DNA of 64,000 nucleotides from Nitrospira sp. SG-bin1 (GTDB taxonomy: Bacteria > Nitrospirota > Nitrospiria > Nitrospirales > Nitrospiraceae). Where the stretch lies: NCBI GenBank assembly GCA_002083365.1, contig LVWS01000002.1:1-64000 (forward strand), given 5' to 3'. The notes beneath the pieces are model-generated. The model was given only the letters and a program-made list of their open reading frames with translations. It was not told where the DNA came from and searched no databases. A program made the position numbers and the translations under genes. Positions within the stretch are counted from its first letter, which is position 1; every line of letters starts with the position of its first letter. This document shows positions 25,925-34,821 of the stretch, in pieces.

Positions 25925-28900
25925 TTAAGGAGTTGCATTGATTTGATCAAGAATGGTTTGAGCTTCCAACAAGCCTGGGTTGGAGTGTTGCTTTGGAAAC
26001 CGCGAGCAAATGGAATGCAAGGCCGGTTTCGCGGCATCCTGCCGATTCAGTTTTATCAAGAGTCTGGCCATGCTGGTCGCCGCCCTCAGTTCAAGCATCA
26101 TCGCGTGTTGATCGCGCGCAATCTTTAGAGCGTCGGCAAAATACTGCTCCGCCGCAGAGACGGACGGTTCGGATTGTTTCAGCAACAATTCGCCGTTCAG
26201 TCGAAACAGTTCCGCGTGCCAGCACCGCTCACCCTGCGTCATCGCAAGTTCTTGTGCTTCCTTAACGGCATGTAAACCTTCTTCGATTCGATTTTTCTGC
26301 AGATATACGCCCGCCAATAATGCCAGGGTATAGGTATTATTGAGGCTCGCTCTGGCTGCTCGCGTGGCGGAGAGCCCGTTCACCAGCTTCCCGAGCCCCT
26401 CCTCTTCTCCTTTTTCAGCCATGGCCCAGCCTTGCAGAGACGTTGCCCACGCTAACGGCACTTCAAAGGAATATTTCGTCGAAAGAGCGATGGCTTCTTC
26501 GGTGAAATTGAGCGTGTGATCTGTGTCTTGTAGCGTGGAATAGGTCCAGGCGACCGTCGTCAAGGTGAACGCCAACGTGAAGGGATGTCCCAACGCCCTG
26601 GCCATAGCGATGGCCTCCAGCGCCAACGCTTCGACCTGGTCGATCTCACCCAGGATCCATAATGTTCTGGCCAGTATGACCCTGGCTGTTATGCCGGGAT
26701 CTTGAGTGTAGGGTAAGACTTGCGAGCGATGTCTATCCGGATCGTACAGTACCTTGGCGGCAAGCAGATGAGTCTTCGCTTCGTCAAATCGCCCAAGAAA
26801 GGAATAGGTGGATCCCACACTCTCGTGAGCTCGAATGAGCAGATCCGGGTTGTGCCGGCGGGTCGCCCATGCGAGCAGGTCTTCCGCTAGGGCGCAAGCC
26901 TTGGCAAGAGGCCCTCTGACCAGATGGAACACCCATAATCCCCAGATGGAGAGAAAATACTGCTCAGAAGCAGGATCCTCCTGCGAGAGGCTTCGCGCCC
27001 TGAGATAATTGTGCTCGATTTCGTCGGACGCATACCCTCTCCACGTCAGCAAGGGAGCACCACGTGCGATGAGAAGTTGCAATTCCACATCGCGACGCTC
27101 GGGGGTTTGGGGCAAAGTTTTGAGCAAATTGAGCGCGCGGTCAAAATGGTTGAGCGCTTCGATATTGGCCGAGCGTTCCACGTCTCTCCGGGCTGCAAGA
27201 CGCCAATAATCCACGGCTTGGACGATCAATCCCGCCTGTTCATAATGATACGCCAAGAGCTCGGGCTCCACTTTCACGCGCTCGGTGAACCTGCTCTCCA
27301 AGGTTTCGGCAATGCGGGCATGGAGAGAGCGACGCGACTTCTTCGGCAACGTGCTATAGGCGGCCTCTTGCAGGAGCGTATGCTTAAACTGGAATTTTGC
27401 AGCCGGTATCATCCCCTCTTGAAAGATGAGACCGGAGTCGACGAACAGCCGGAGGGCATTTTTCAACCGACTTTCCGTTACGTCCACCACGCTCCGCAGC
27501 AGCTCATAACCGAATTCTCTCCCTATCGCCGCCCCGACTTGGACGATTTCTTTGTTCGATCCTAATCGGTCGATCCGCTCCATCAGCAAACCTTGCAGGC
27601 TGTCGGGAATCGACACATCTTTTAACGGCGCCCTCAAGATGAAAGAATTGTTCTCCTCGGCCAGCATTCCGGATTGCAAAAGGCTTTGGGCCAGCTCTTC
27701 CAGATACAAAGGCACCCCGTCGGTCTTGGCTAAAATCGCGCGTTCCACTTCCGGCGGGAATGCCTTTCCTCCCGTCATCGATGCAAGAAGTTCGGCGCTA
27801 TGCCGACGGGGAAGCCGACTCAGCGTCAGAAATGTCACATGGCTATAATCGGCCCACATCGGCTTAAAATCAGGTCGAAAGGTGATGATCACCAACACCC
27901 GCATCTGCTGGATACGGTCAATAATCCTTGTCAGGAGGTCCATCGTGGTCGGATCGATCCAATGAGCGTCTTCCACAATGAAAAGGGTCGGGCAACGCTC
28001 TGCCGACCTACGCAGGTACTGGACGAGCACATCAAGGGTCATTTGCTTCCGTGCTTCAGATGACACATTGAGCTGAGGCTGGGCATCGATTCGGATCGAG
28101 AGCAGGTCGGCCAGTAAGAAAACCGTCGCCGGGTCGTCGGTCCCGTTGTCGAGTGCCAGTTTGTCGAGCTTCTGCCGTTGCGCGAGGGGCGTGTCCTCGC
28201 CCGTCAGTCCGGCGGCCTGTCGAAGACAATTGATCACCGGATAGAGTGCCGTATTGGTATGGTACGGGGAACATTGAAATTGGATCGTCTGATACCGCTC
28301 ATCGGCCAGTCGATCACGCAGACTGCTTGCGATCCGGGATTTGCCGATACCGGCCTCGCCGCAGAGAAGCACGACCTGGCCTTCACCACCGACGGCTTCG
28401 CGCCAGCGGCCCAAAAGAAGCGCCGTTTCATGCTCCCTGCCGACGAAATTGCCTAATCGCCCGGATCGATACGACTCGAACCGGCTCGTCGATGTTCGAC
28501 TCCCGAGCACGCGCCAGAGCTGAACAGGGGTGTCGAACCCCTTGAGCGCATACGTCCCATGATCCCTGCACTCGAACTCACTGCCCACCAGACGTTTCGT
28601 GACGGAATCGATGATCAATTGACCAGGTTCCGCCAATGCCTGAAGGCGGGCGGCCAGATTCGGAGTTTCACCAAACACCGACCGTTCCTTGGCCGTGTCC
28701 TGTCCGATAATTTCGCCGACGATGACCTGACCTGTCGCAATTCCGATTCGGACTGCAATTTCAGATTCTTGAGCTGCAGGGCGATCGGGGGAAGGGCCCT
28801 TCACCAATTCAAGTATGGCCAAACCGGCATGTATCGCTCGTTCGGTATCGTGTTCGTGGGCCTGCGGATACCCGAAATACACCAACAGCCCGTCCCCCAT

Positions 28901-29323
28901 ATATTTGGCGATGTACCCGTTGAATCGACCGATCGCTTGACTACAGGCGTCCAAGAACCGCCGGATAATGTCTTGAAGGTCTTCAGGATCGAGCCGGCGA
29001 GCCAGCGCGGTCGAACCGACAAGATCACAAAACATGACAGTGAGCTGCCGTCGTTCTGCTTGATCGCGACCGGAAGAGGACGGTGGTATCTCTTGTGAAG
29101 CGGCCGTGGCCGGAGAAACCGCATGATGGTCTTTCCCGCTTTGAGATAACGGGGCGATGGCACGCAGGAGCTTTTTGCGATGGCCCAGTAACACACCCAT
29201 TGAGAGCAAGTCCTCATCATTCAGCTCAGGCAAGACATCCCACGTAATGGCATGCTGCTGAAACGTGTCTCGGTAGCGATCAAGCCCCAGACTCTCCAGC
29301 CATGCGGAGACGCGATCATCCAT
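25925..29323 (-). CDS. SAM-domain, class III cyclase, ATPase and TPR regulator
   Basis: A 1132-residue multidomain protein. Residues 1-60 form a SAM domain (SAWLESLGLDRYRDTFQQH). Residues about 95-270 are a class III adenylate/guanylate cyclase domain with RQLTVMFCDLVGST and KYMGDGLLVYFG (the two metal-binding Asp) and NLAARLQ (Asn/Arg). Residues about 290-560 form an AAA-type signalling ATPase with P-loop CGEAGIGKSR and FIVEDAHWID. The C-terminal half is TPR-like helices. This is the typical AfsR/MalT-style cyclase-ATPase family. An in-frame TTG sits at 29329, but the ATG at 29323 is preferred. Function: probably a signalling protein producing cAMP; the input is unknown. Confidence 0.83.
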   Translation of the reverse strand: MDDRVSAWLESLGLDRYRDTFQQHAITWDVLPELNDEDLLSMGVLLGHRKKLLRAIAPLSQSGKDHHAVSPATAASQEIPPSSSGRDQAERRQLTVMFCDLVGSTALARRLDPEDLQDIIRRFLDACSQAIGRFNGYIAKYMGDGLLVYFGYPQAHEHDTERAIHAGLAILELVKGPSPDRPAAQESEIAVRIGIATGQVIVGEIIGQDTAKERSVFGETPNLAARLQALAEPGQLIIDSVTKRLVGSEFECRDHGTYALKGFDTPVQLWRVLGSRTSTSRFESYRSGRLGNFVGREHETALLLGRWREAVGGEGQVVLLCGEAGIGKSRIASSLRDRLADERYQTIQFQCSPYHTNTALYPVINCLRQAAGLTGEDTPLAQRQKLDKLALDNGTDDPATVFLLADLLSIRIDAQPQLNVSSEARKQMTLDVLVQYLRRSAERCPTLFIVEDAHWIDPTTMDLLTRIIDRIQQMRVLVIITFRPDFKPMWADYSHVTFLTLSRLPRRHSAELLASMTGGKAFPPEVERAILAKTDGVPLYLEELAQSLLQSGMLAEENNSFILRAPLKDVSIPDSLQGLLMERIDRLGSNKEIVQVGAAIGREFGYELLRSVVDVTESRLKNALRLFVDSGLIFQEGMIPAAKFQFKHTLLQEAAYSTLPKKSRRSLHARIAETLESRFTERVKVEPELLAYHYEQAGLIVQAVDYWRLAARRDVERSANIEALNHFDRALNLLKTLPQTPERRDVELQLLIARGAPLLTWRGYASDEIEHNYLRARSLSQEDPASEQYFLSIWGLWVFHLVRGPLAKACALAEDLLAWATRRHNPDLLIRAHESVGSTYSFLGRFDEAKTHLLAAKVLYDPDRHRSQVLPYTQDPGITARVILARTLWILGEIDQVEALALEAIAMARALGHPFTLAFTLTTVAWTYSTLQDTDHTLNFTEEAIALSTKYSFEVPLAWATSLQGWAMAEKGEEEGLGKLVNGLSATRAARASLNNTYTLALLAGVYLQKNRIEEGLHAVKEAQELAMTQGERCWHAELFRLNGELLLKQSEPSVSAAEQYFADALKIARDQHAMMLELRAATSMARLLIKLNRQDAAKPALHSICSRFPKQHSNPGLLEAQTILDQINATP

Positions 29324-29378
29324 GGTCAACGTCGTCTCAAGTGTACAACCGTGATTCGCGGCAGACTCGGAAGATGAG

Positions 29379-29741
29379 CTACCGTTCTCTTACAGAACGG
29401 CGATGCGCTGACTGATCATGAGCGTAAGATGCCGTCCGGCGAATCATCTCCACAAGCGAACTTGTCCTGAAATTGGCGGCGGGGGAGATTGCCCAGGCCG
29501 GATCACGATCAACAACGGCGAAGGCATGTCCGAACTCTCCGGCGATCTGTCCCACGAAATTCCGAAACTCGTCCTTGGCAGCGACAGCCCGGGGGCATTC
29601 GGCTGCGCCGAATTCAGTGGTGGAGGGGTGTTGATGGGAGATGACCCGCACGATGAACGGATCCGCACTATACGGCTCAGCGGAGTGAGCGGCCCATTGG
29701 ACGGCATAGTCTGCCGTTTTGGAACAGTCCATGCCCGCCAT
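29379..29741 (-). pseudogene. UspA remnant
   Basis: The frame begins MAGMDCSKTADYAVQWAAHSA, the classic start of a universal stress protein (DxSxxxxxAxxWA). It continues through IVRVISH to DPAWAI at about residue 85, where UspA normally reads GDPAWAIL. After that it turns into an unrelated, basic sequence to the stop and lacks the GxxGxxx(9)GS nucleotide-binding end. I read it as a truncated or frameshifted uspA. A promoter-like pair lies upstream at 29816-29845. Confidence 0.5.
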
Positions 29742-29815
29742 GACACGTCGAATGGTGCTGTTCTGAGGATGCTGTCCATAACGTGATGAACCCCACCGAC
29801 AAAAATTCGACCTTG

Positions 29816-29845
29816 AGTATGACCAGCGCCGCAATCGCGTGTCAA
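29816..29845 (-). promoter_or_regulatory. Candidate promoter of the UspA remnant
   Basis: On the minus strand TTGACA (complement of 29840-29845), an 18-base spacer and CATACT (complement of 29816-29821; 4 of 6). The expected start is near 29809, about 70 bases before the ATG of the remnant. Confidence 0.4.
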
Positions 29846-29926
29846 TGAAGTGCGGACGCACCGAACCGTAACCCGGGCATCAACCGCCTTGACAAGGCAG
29901 AAGCTCGACGCGAGCATCCTGGTTCG

Positions 29927-29956
29927 TTGACGGTTAATCGATCGTGCCCGTATGAT
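29927..29956 (+). promoter_or_regulatory. Promoter abutting the HEAT-repeat gene
   Basis: TTGACG at 29927-29932, an 18-base spacer, and TATGAT at 29951-29956, each matching the consensus at 5 of 6 positions. Transcription would begin near 29963, three bases before the ATG at 29966, and no ribosome binding site is present, so a leaderless transcript is likely. Confidence 0.6.
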
Positions 29957-29965
29957 CCCTCATCC

Positions 29966-30607
29966 ATGACGAAACATCACGAACAGGGCCCTGTAAATCT
30001 CGCCCTGCCCGCCATTCTGATCGTCTTTATCATAACCGGGGTCTGGGTCTGGAAACGACTCACACCTGACACACAAGACTATATCGTCGATCAGGCTGTA
30101 CCGATGATGGCGATGGCTCTGGTGCTCGCGCTCTTGCTGTTGGTTTCGATCCGAGCGGTCCTTCGCCGCCTGGCAAGATCTCGAGAGCGAGCCAAGCTGC
30201 TGACGTTGTTTGAGCGAGAAACCGAGCAAGACAAGAAGCTGCACACGGCGTTCGCGTTGCTCGAGATGAATGCGTATCGCGTGGAGGGCTTGGAGTCCGC
30301 AGTGCCAGCCTTGAAGGAGATATTTGCCGCAACATTGCAACGAGCGCTAGGCGACAAGCAGCATCGCATCAGGGGGATGGCCGCCAGTCATCTAGGAGCG
30401 CTGCAAGACAAATCAGTGGTGCCGTTGCTGGTGAAGGCCCTGGAAGACGATCATGCCTATGTGCGTTCCTGCGCCGCCTTAGGCTTAGGGCGACTCCGAG
30501 CAGTCGAAACACGTGACCGGCTGAAGTTGATCGCGGAACAGGACTGGGATCAAACCGTCAGAAGCAGGGCCAGGGAAGCGCTGGAACAGATGGGAACGAT
30601 CATGTAA
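29966..30607 (+). CDS. Membrane-anchored HEAT-repeat protein
   Basis: A 213-residue protein with two membrane helices (about residues 12-30 and 50-72) and a soluble C-terminal part with HEAT or PBS-lyase-like repeats: RIRGMAASHLGALQDKSVVPLLVKALEDDHAYVRSCAALGLGRL and a third, weaker one to the end. These mediate protein contacts. The frame is open to 29927, but that region is the promoter, so the ATG at 29966 is chosen. The gene is convergent with the metallophosphoesterase gene, 13 bases apart. Confidence 0.7.
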   Translation: MTKHHEQGPVNLALPAILIVFIITGVWVWKRLTPDTQDYIVDQAVPMMAMALVLALLLLVSIRAVLRRLARSRERAKLLTLFERETEQDKKLHTAFALLEMNAYRVEGLESAVPALKEIFAATLQRALGDKQHRIRGMAASHLGALQDKSVVPLLVKALEDDHAYVRSCAALGLGRLRAVETRDRLKLIAEQDWDQTVRSRAREALEQMGTIM

Positions 30608-30620
30608 CGTGATGCTTGGC

Positions 30621-31460
30621 CTATTCCTGTGTCCACTCAATCACGACAATCTCGGGTCGGCAGTTGAAACGAAATGGGAGGAAGGACCAACCCAACCCAC
30701 GGTTGACATACAGCTTGTGTCGGCCGGATTCGTGCCAACCTGCCACACGTCCACTGCATCCAGGAGGCAACCAGAAGGTGGGGATGCCAGGCACCCGCCA
30801 CTGCCCGCCATGACTGTGTCCGCAGAGGATCAAATCAATGGCATGATGGGGTTCCACATAGTCGAGAATGTTGGGAGCATGTGCCAGTAGCAATGTAAAT
30901 CTAGAGTCGGTGCGAGGCGGGACGCATCGAAGATCCGCCCGATGAAGCGATGGATCGTCGACGCCGGCGATCACCAGATCGCCTCTTCCAGTTGAAATCA
31001 CAGCACTTTGGTTTACCAGGAGCGTGATCTTGTGCCGATCGGAAAGCTCGGCGTACTGAGCGACCGGCACGCCGCTGTAATGGTCGTGATTGCCCAGCGT
31101 CATGTACACAGGCGCAATGGCACGAAGCTGTCCGAGAAAGCGAAAGAGATGAGGCACCCCTTCCGAGACGTTAAGCAGGTCTCCCGTGATGAAAATCCAA
31201 TCGGGGTGAAGTTCTCGCACCGTTTCAACCACCCGGTCATGCCGCGGATGGTAACGGTCCAGGTGCAGATCCGTCAGATGGACGGCCCGATGGCCGGCAA
31301 GCGACGGATGGATATGGGTTAGAATGGAGACGTCGTGGTTGGACAAGCCCCACTCCCAATGAGGAACGAGGCTGAAAATGCGATAGAGAAGCTCGCCTAA
31401 ACAAGCGCCGATCAGCGATCGTACGCGATCAGGCCATGACATCGTCTGTCGCCCACTCAT
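30621..31460 (-). CDS. Calcineurin-like metallophosphoesterase (YaeI/YkuE-like)
   Basis: A 279-residue protein with the full dinuclear metallophosphoesterase signature: VHLTDLHLDRYH, ITGDLLN, LGNHDHY, LAHAPN and CGHSHGGQ. The N-terminal 45 residues include a hydrophobic helix that may anchor it in the membrane, as in YkuE/YaeI (UDP-2,3-diacylglucosamine-type or lipid phosphodiesterases). The start could be internal, for example the ATG seven codons in. The substrate is not determinable. Confidence 0.85.
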   Translation of the reverse strand: MSGRQTMSWPDRVRSLIGACLGELLYRIFSLVPHWEWGLSNHDVSILTHIHPSLAGHRAVHLTDLHLDRYHPRHDRVVETVRELHPDWIFITGDLLNVSEGVPHLFRFLGQLRAIAPVYMTLGNHDHYSGVPVAQYAELSDRHKITLLVNQSAVISTGRGDLVIAGVDDPSLHRADLRCVPPRTDSRFTLLLAHAPNILDYVEPHHAIDLILCGHSHGGQWRVPGIPTFWLPPGCSGRVAGWHESGRHKLYVNRGLGWSFLPFRFNCRPEIVVIEWTQE

Positions 31461-31587
31461 TCCGCAACCTGTCGTTCGCCTGATCGTTTTCGCATGGACG
31501 AAAAAAGTATATCATGGGCCTGTCTTCCACCAAATTTGACGATACATTTCCGCTGACATTCTTCAGTCCAACGAAGGAATACCTGTG

Positions 31588-32631
31588 ATGCAACCAATGG
31601 ACCCCTTTCTCACCGGCAATTTGCCTGGAATCGGGGGACACATCCGCACCGAGCCGGAAGACTTTCAGGTTGAAGAACGACCGCTCTATCTACCTTGCGG
31701 GGAAGGCGAACACTTGTATGTGACGATCACCAAACGCGGCCTGTCCACTCCGGAGCTGGTCCGTCGGCTCTCGTCATCATTGGGCATCAAAGCACAGGCC
31801 ATCGGCGTGGCAGGGCTGAAGGACGCGCGAGCTGTCACGACTCAGATGGTGTCCTTGCAAGGAATCCATCCGGATCAGATCTCTCGCCTCCAAATCGACG
31901 GCACCATCCTCAACGTACAGATTCTCGGGCGCCATCGCAATCGGCTGCGAACCGGCCATCATTCCGGCAATCAGTTCCGGTTAGTCATCCGCAACGTCGC
32001 CCATCACGCGGTTGCAACCGTACCGGCCGTCCTTCAATCGTTGAGCACAAGGGGCGTGCCCAACTATTTTGGCCCCCAGCGGCAAGGCAAAGCGGGAGAC
32101 AATTACCAAGTCGGTGCCGCACTCCTCCACGATGCGCGTCGACGCGAGAAGATGAATCGCGCCACACGCATCTGGTATCTCAACTCCTACCAATCATTCT
32201 TGTTCAATCGGATCCTGGCGCGACGGATCAATCATATCGATAAGGTCTTCGTCGGCGATTGGGCCATGAAGCTGGAGAATGGAGCCTGCTTTCAAGTCGA
32301 GGATGCCGAGAAGGAACAGCCCCGGGCGGATCGTTTTGAAGTCAGCCCGACAGGCATCCTCTTCGGCTCGCGTGTGTCGTGGGCAAGCGGTGAACCCGGT
32401 CGAATCGAGGAAGCTGTCATCGCCGAAGCGGGTGCAACGAAGGAAACCCTCGTCGCCGCTGCTGAGGCCTGTGGATTCCGTGGGGAACGCCGAGCACTTC
32501 GTGTCCCATTGACTGAACTCGAATGGTCTCTGAACGGCTCTATCCTCACCATCTCCTTTAGCCTACCTCCCGGTGCCTACGCCACCAGCGTGCTGAGGGA
32601 ATTGATGAAATCCCCGACTCCCGATTCTTAG
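31588..32631 (+). CDS. truD: tRNA pseudouridine(13) synthase TruD
   Basis: It modifies U13 of tRNA-Glu. 347 residues, the length of the full TruD family with its insertion domain. The catalytic motif GLKDARAVTTQ (Asp nucleophile) is intact, as are the N-terminal PEDFQVEE and the QPNYFGPQRQG-equivalent PNYFGPQRQGKAGDNY and RIWYLNSYQSFLFNRIL. A GTG just upstream is in frame, but the ATG at 31588 is preferred. The neighbours upstream are divergent and AT-rich sequence lies between them. Confidence 0.93.
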   Translation: MQPMDPFLTGNLPGIGGHIRTEPEDFQVEERPLYLPCGEGEHLYVTITKRGLSTPELVRRLSSSLGIKAQAIGVAGLKDARAVTTQMVSLQGIHPDQISRLQIDGTILNVQILGRHRNRLRTGHHSGNQFRLVIRNVAHHAVATVPAVLQSLSTRGVPNYFGPQRQGKAGDNYQVGAALLHDARRREKMNRATRIWYLNSYQSFLFNRILARRINHIDKVFVGDWAMKLENGACFQVEDAEKEQPRADRFEVSPTGILFGSRVSWASGEPGRIEEAVIAEAGATKETLVAAAEACGFRGERRALRVPLTELEWSLNGSILTISFSLPPGAYATSVLRELMKSPTPDS

Positions 32632-32668
32632 TCATAACCTCTGGTTTCCTTCCCCCACCTCGAAGCGG

Positions 32669-32677
32669 TGGTACAAT
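32669..32677 (+). promoter_or_regulatory. Extended -10 promoter of the arginine-to-proline module
   Basis: TGGTACAAT at 32669-32677 is a TGn extended -10 (TACAAT, 5 of 6); no good -35 is present. It overlaps an in-frame ATG at 32676, so the true start of the next gene is the ATG at 32700. A short hairpin with arms CCACC and GGTGG lies just before it. Confidence 0.45.
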
Positions 32678-32699
32678 GGATTCACATGCGGGCGAGAGT

Positions 32700-33947
32700 A
32701 TGAACCAATACCAGGACACCGTTTATCTTCAAGGGCATATCATCGATTCTCTCGTGCTGGCGAAGGTATTGGACCTCATCCTGATGATGGGAGGCACCTT
32801 CGACCTTGAGGACGTGCACATCGGCAAGACCAGGGAGGAAGCCTCTCATGCTCGTATCCGGATCCGAACCACCTCGAGAGTACTTTTAGACGACATTCTG
32901 AAGGCGATCCAACCACACGGTGCCTCGATCGAACGAGAAGCGGACTGCCGCACCGTCCCCGCGCCTGCCGATGGAGTGTTACCCGAAGATTTTTATGCCA
33001 CGACGCATCTGCCCACGCAGATCCGAGTCAATGGGCAATGGCTGGACGTGGATCGAATCGAAATGGATCTCGCCATTGTAGTTGTGGTCAACGAGGAACG
33101 CACCGCCCAAGCCGTACCGATGGGTGACGTTCGTCGTGGGGATCAGGTTGTGGTCGGCCGGGAGGGGGTGCGGGTGATCCCTCTTCAACGGCCGCTCGAA
33201 CGGGACGTCTTTGGATTCATGGAGTCGCAAGTCTCGGCAGAACGACCTCACGGTCACATCATCGCCGACATCGCAGCTCGCATGCGTCAATTGCGTGAAT
33301 GCTATGGGCAGAACCAGTCCGGCTCGCACGTCTTGTTGGCGGGAGGACCCGCCATCATTCACGCCGGGGGGCGAGATGCACTCGCCTGGTTGATCGAGCA
33401 GGGGTTTGTCCATGTCCTGTTTTGCGGGAATGCATTGGCAGCCCATGACATGGAAGTCGATCTGTTCGGCACCTCACTCGGTTATGGGTTCACCGCCGGA
33501 CGCGCGGTCCCACATGGGCATGAACATCACTTGCGGACCATCAACCGCATTCGGGCCATCGGCAGCATTGAAACGGCAGTCACGTCGGGAGTCATCAAAC
33601 GGGGAATCATGGCTGCGTGTATCCGACAAGGCGTTCCGATGGTCATGGCAGGAACGATTCGTGACGATGGTCCTTTGCCGGGAGTGATTACGGATTCCGT
33701 CCAGGCGCAGCAGGCCATGCGCGCCTTGATCCCCGAGGTTGGACTGGCACTCCTGGTCGCCTCGACGCTGCACTCGGTGGCGACCGGCAATCTGCTGCCC
33801 GCTACTGTTCCGACAGTGTGTGTGGACGTCAATCCCTCGGTCCCGACCAAGCTGGCGGATCGCGGCAGTTTTCAGGCGGTCGGTCTCGTCATGGATGCGG
33901 CGTCGTTTCTGGCGGAACTGGCCAGAGCGCTAGGGAGGCCGTCATGA
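32700..33947 (+). CDS. LOR/SDH-domain ornithine cyclodeaminase (TIGR00300 type)
   Basis: A 415-residue protein of the TIGR00300 family. The N-terminal 100 residues form the LOR/SDH region (HIIDSLVLAKVLDLILMMGGTFDLEDVHIGKTREEASHA). The C-terminal part has a Rossmann-like region (VLLAGGPAIIHAG, GNALAAHDMEVDLFGTSLGYG). The homologous half of the cyanobacterial bifunctional protein AgrE/ArgZ and archaeal stand-alone versions convert ornithine to proline and ammonia. The following gene, overlapping by ATGA, encodes the other half, an arginine dihydrolase. The start at 32700 follows from the promoter position. Confidence 0.78.
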   Translation: MNQYQDTVYLQGHIIDSLVLAKVLDLILMMGGTFDLEDVHIGKTREEASHARIRIRTTSRVLLDDILKAIQPHGASIEREADCRTVPAPADGVLPEDFYATTHLPTQIRVNGQWLDVDRIEMDLAIVVVVNEERTAQAVPMGDVRRGDQVVVGREGVRVIPLQRPLERDVFGFMESQVSAERPHGHIIADIAARMRQLRECYGQNQSGSHVLLAGGPAIIHAGGRDALAWLIEQGFVHVLFCGNALAAHDMEVDLFGTSLGYGFTAGRAVPHGHEHHLRTINRIRAIGSIETAVTSGVIKRGIMAACIRQGVPMVMAGTIRDDGPLPGVITDSVQAQQAMRALIPEVGLALLVASTLHSVATGNLLPATVPTVCVDVNPSVPTKLADRGSFQAVGLVMDAASFLAELARALGRPS

Positions 33948-34744
33948 GCCGACTCCTCGTCTGTCCGCCCGACTATTTCGGCATCGAGTACGAAATCAAT
34001 CCGTGGATGAGACTCAGCAATCGAGTGGACCATGAGCGGGCGGTGACTCAGTGGCATGAACTGATGAAAGTCTTTGAAAAGGATTTGAGCATCGTGCTCG
34101 AACGGATGACTCCCAAACCCGGACTACCCGATTTGGTCTTTACCGCCAATGCCGGTGTGGTGGTGGGACATACCGCCGTCGTGAGCCGCTTCCGATATCC
34201 TGAGCGGCAGCGAGAGGAGGCCCATTTTGAACAGTGGTTTCGCGAACACGGCTATGAAGTGATGACTTTCAAAGAGGCGCTTCATTTTGAGGGTGCAGGC
34301 GATCTCCTGGGCTTCCCGGAGTACTGGTTCGGGGGATACCGACAACGTTCGGACATCGGCGTGTTTCCGATCCTCAGCGAACGGTTTCATCGAGAAATTA
34401 TTCCGCTCGAACTCGTCGATAGCCGCTTCTATCATTTGGACACGTGCTTCTGCCCCTTGAGCGGCGGCGAACTCCTCTACTACCCCGCCGCATTCGATCG
34501 CTACGGTCAGACGGCGATCGCGGAGCGTATCCCGGACCAATTGCGCCTCGCAGTTCCGGACGATGAAGCTTTGAAATTCGCTTGCAACGCCGTCTGCATC
34601 GGAAAGCACGTCGTCATCCCTGCGGGATGTCCCGTCACTCAGGCGTGGCTCGGAACGCGAGGATATGAACCTCATCCGGTTCAGCTCGATGAATTCATGA
34701 AATCCGGCGGGTCTGCCAAATGCCTGACCTTGGCGCTCGACTGA
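33944..34744 (+). CDS. Arginine dihydrolase / amidinotransferase-family protein
   Basis: A 266-residue pentein-fold enzyme. Candidate active-site residues line up with cyanobacterial arginine dihydrolase: Asn69 in VFTANAG, Glu116 and Asp120 in FEGAGDLL, His164 in YHLDTCF and Cys260 in GSAKCLTL. Asn instead of Asp in the FTANAG motif is the feature reported to favour arginine dihydrolase (ornithine, CO2 and two NH3) over deiminase or DDAH activity; this is from memory. The start shares an ATGA with the cyclodeaminase gene and has GGGAGG six bases ahead. Together they would convert arginine to proline and three ammonia. Confidence 0.78.
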   Translation: MSRLLVCPPDYFGIEYEINPWMRLSNRVDHERAVTQWHELMKVFEKDLSIVLERMTPKPGLPDLVFTANAGVVVGHTAVVSRFRYPERQREEAHFEQWFREHGYEVMTFKEALHFEGAGDLLGFPEYWFGGYRQRSDIGVFPILSERFHREIIPLELVDSRFYHLDTCFCPLSGGELLYYPAAFDRYGQTAIAERIPDQLRLAVPDDEALKFACNAVCIGKHVVIPAGCPVTQAWLGTRGYEPHPVQLDEFMKSGGSAKCLTLALD

Positions 34745-34797
34745 ACGTCGTCGTTCGTCATGTGTCACGCATCTTTCCCTGTAATTTCCTTCTATCT

Positions 34798-34821
34798 ATG
34801 ACGACTGATGCGTCATTTTTT
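34798..34821 (+). terminator. Candidate intrinsic terminator
   Basis: Arms ATGACG (34798-34803) and CGTCAT (34811-34816) with a seven-base loop, followed by a T run through 34821. It lies 54 bases after the arginine dihydrolase stop. The stem is short and it overlaps the last codons of the convergent small membrane-protein gene. Confidence 0.4.
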
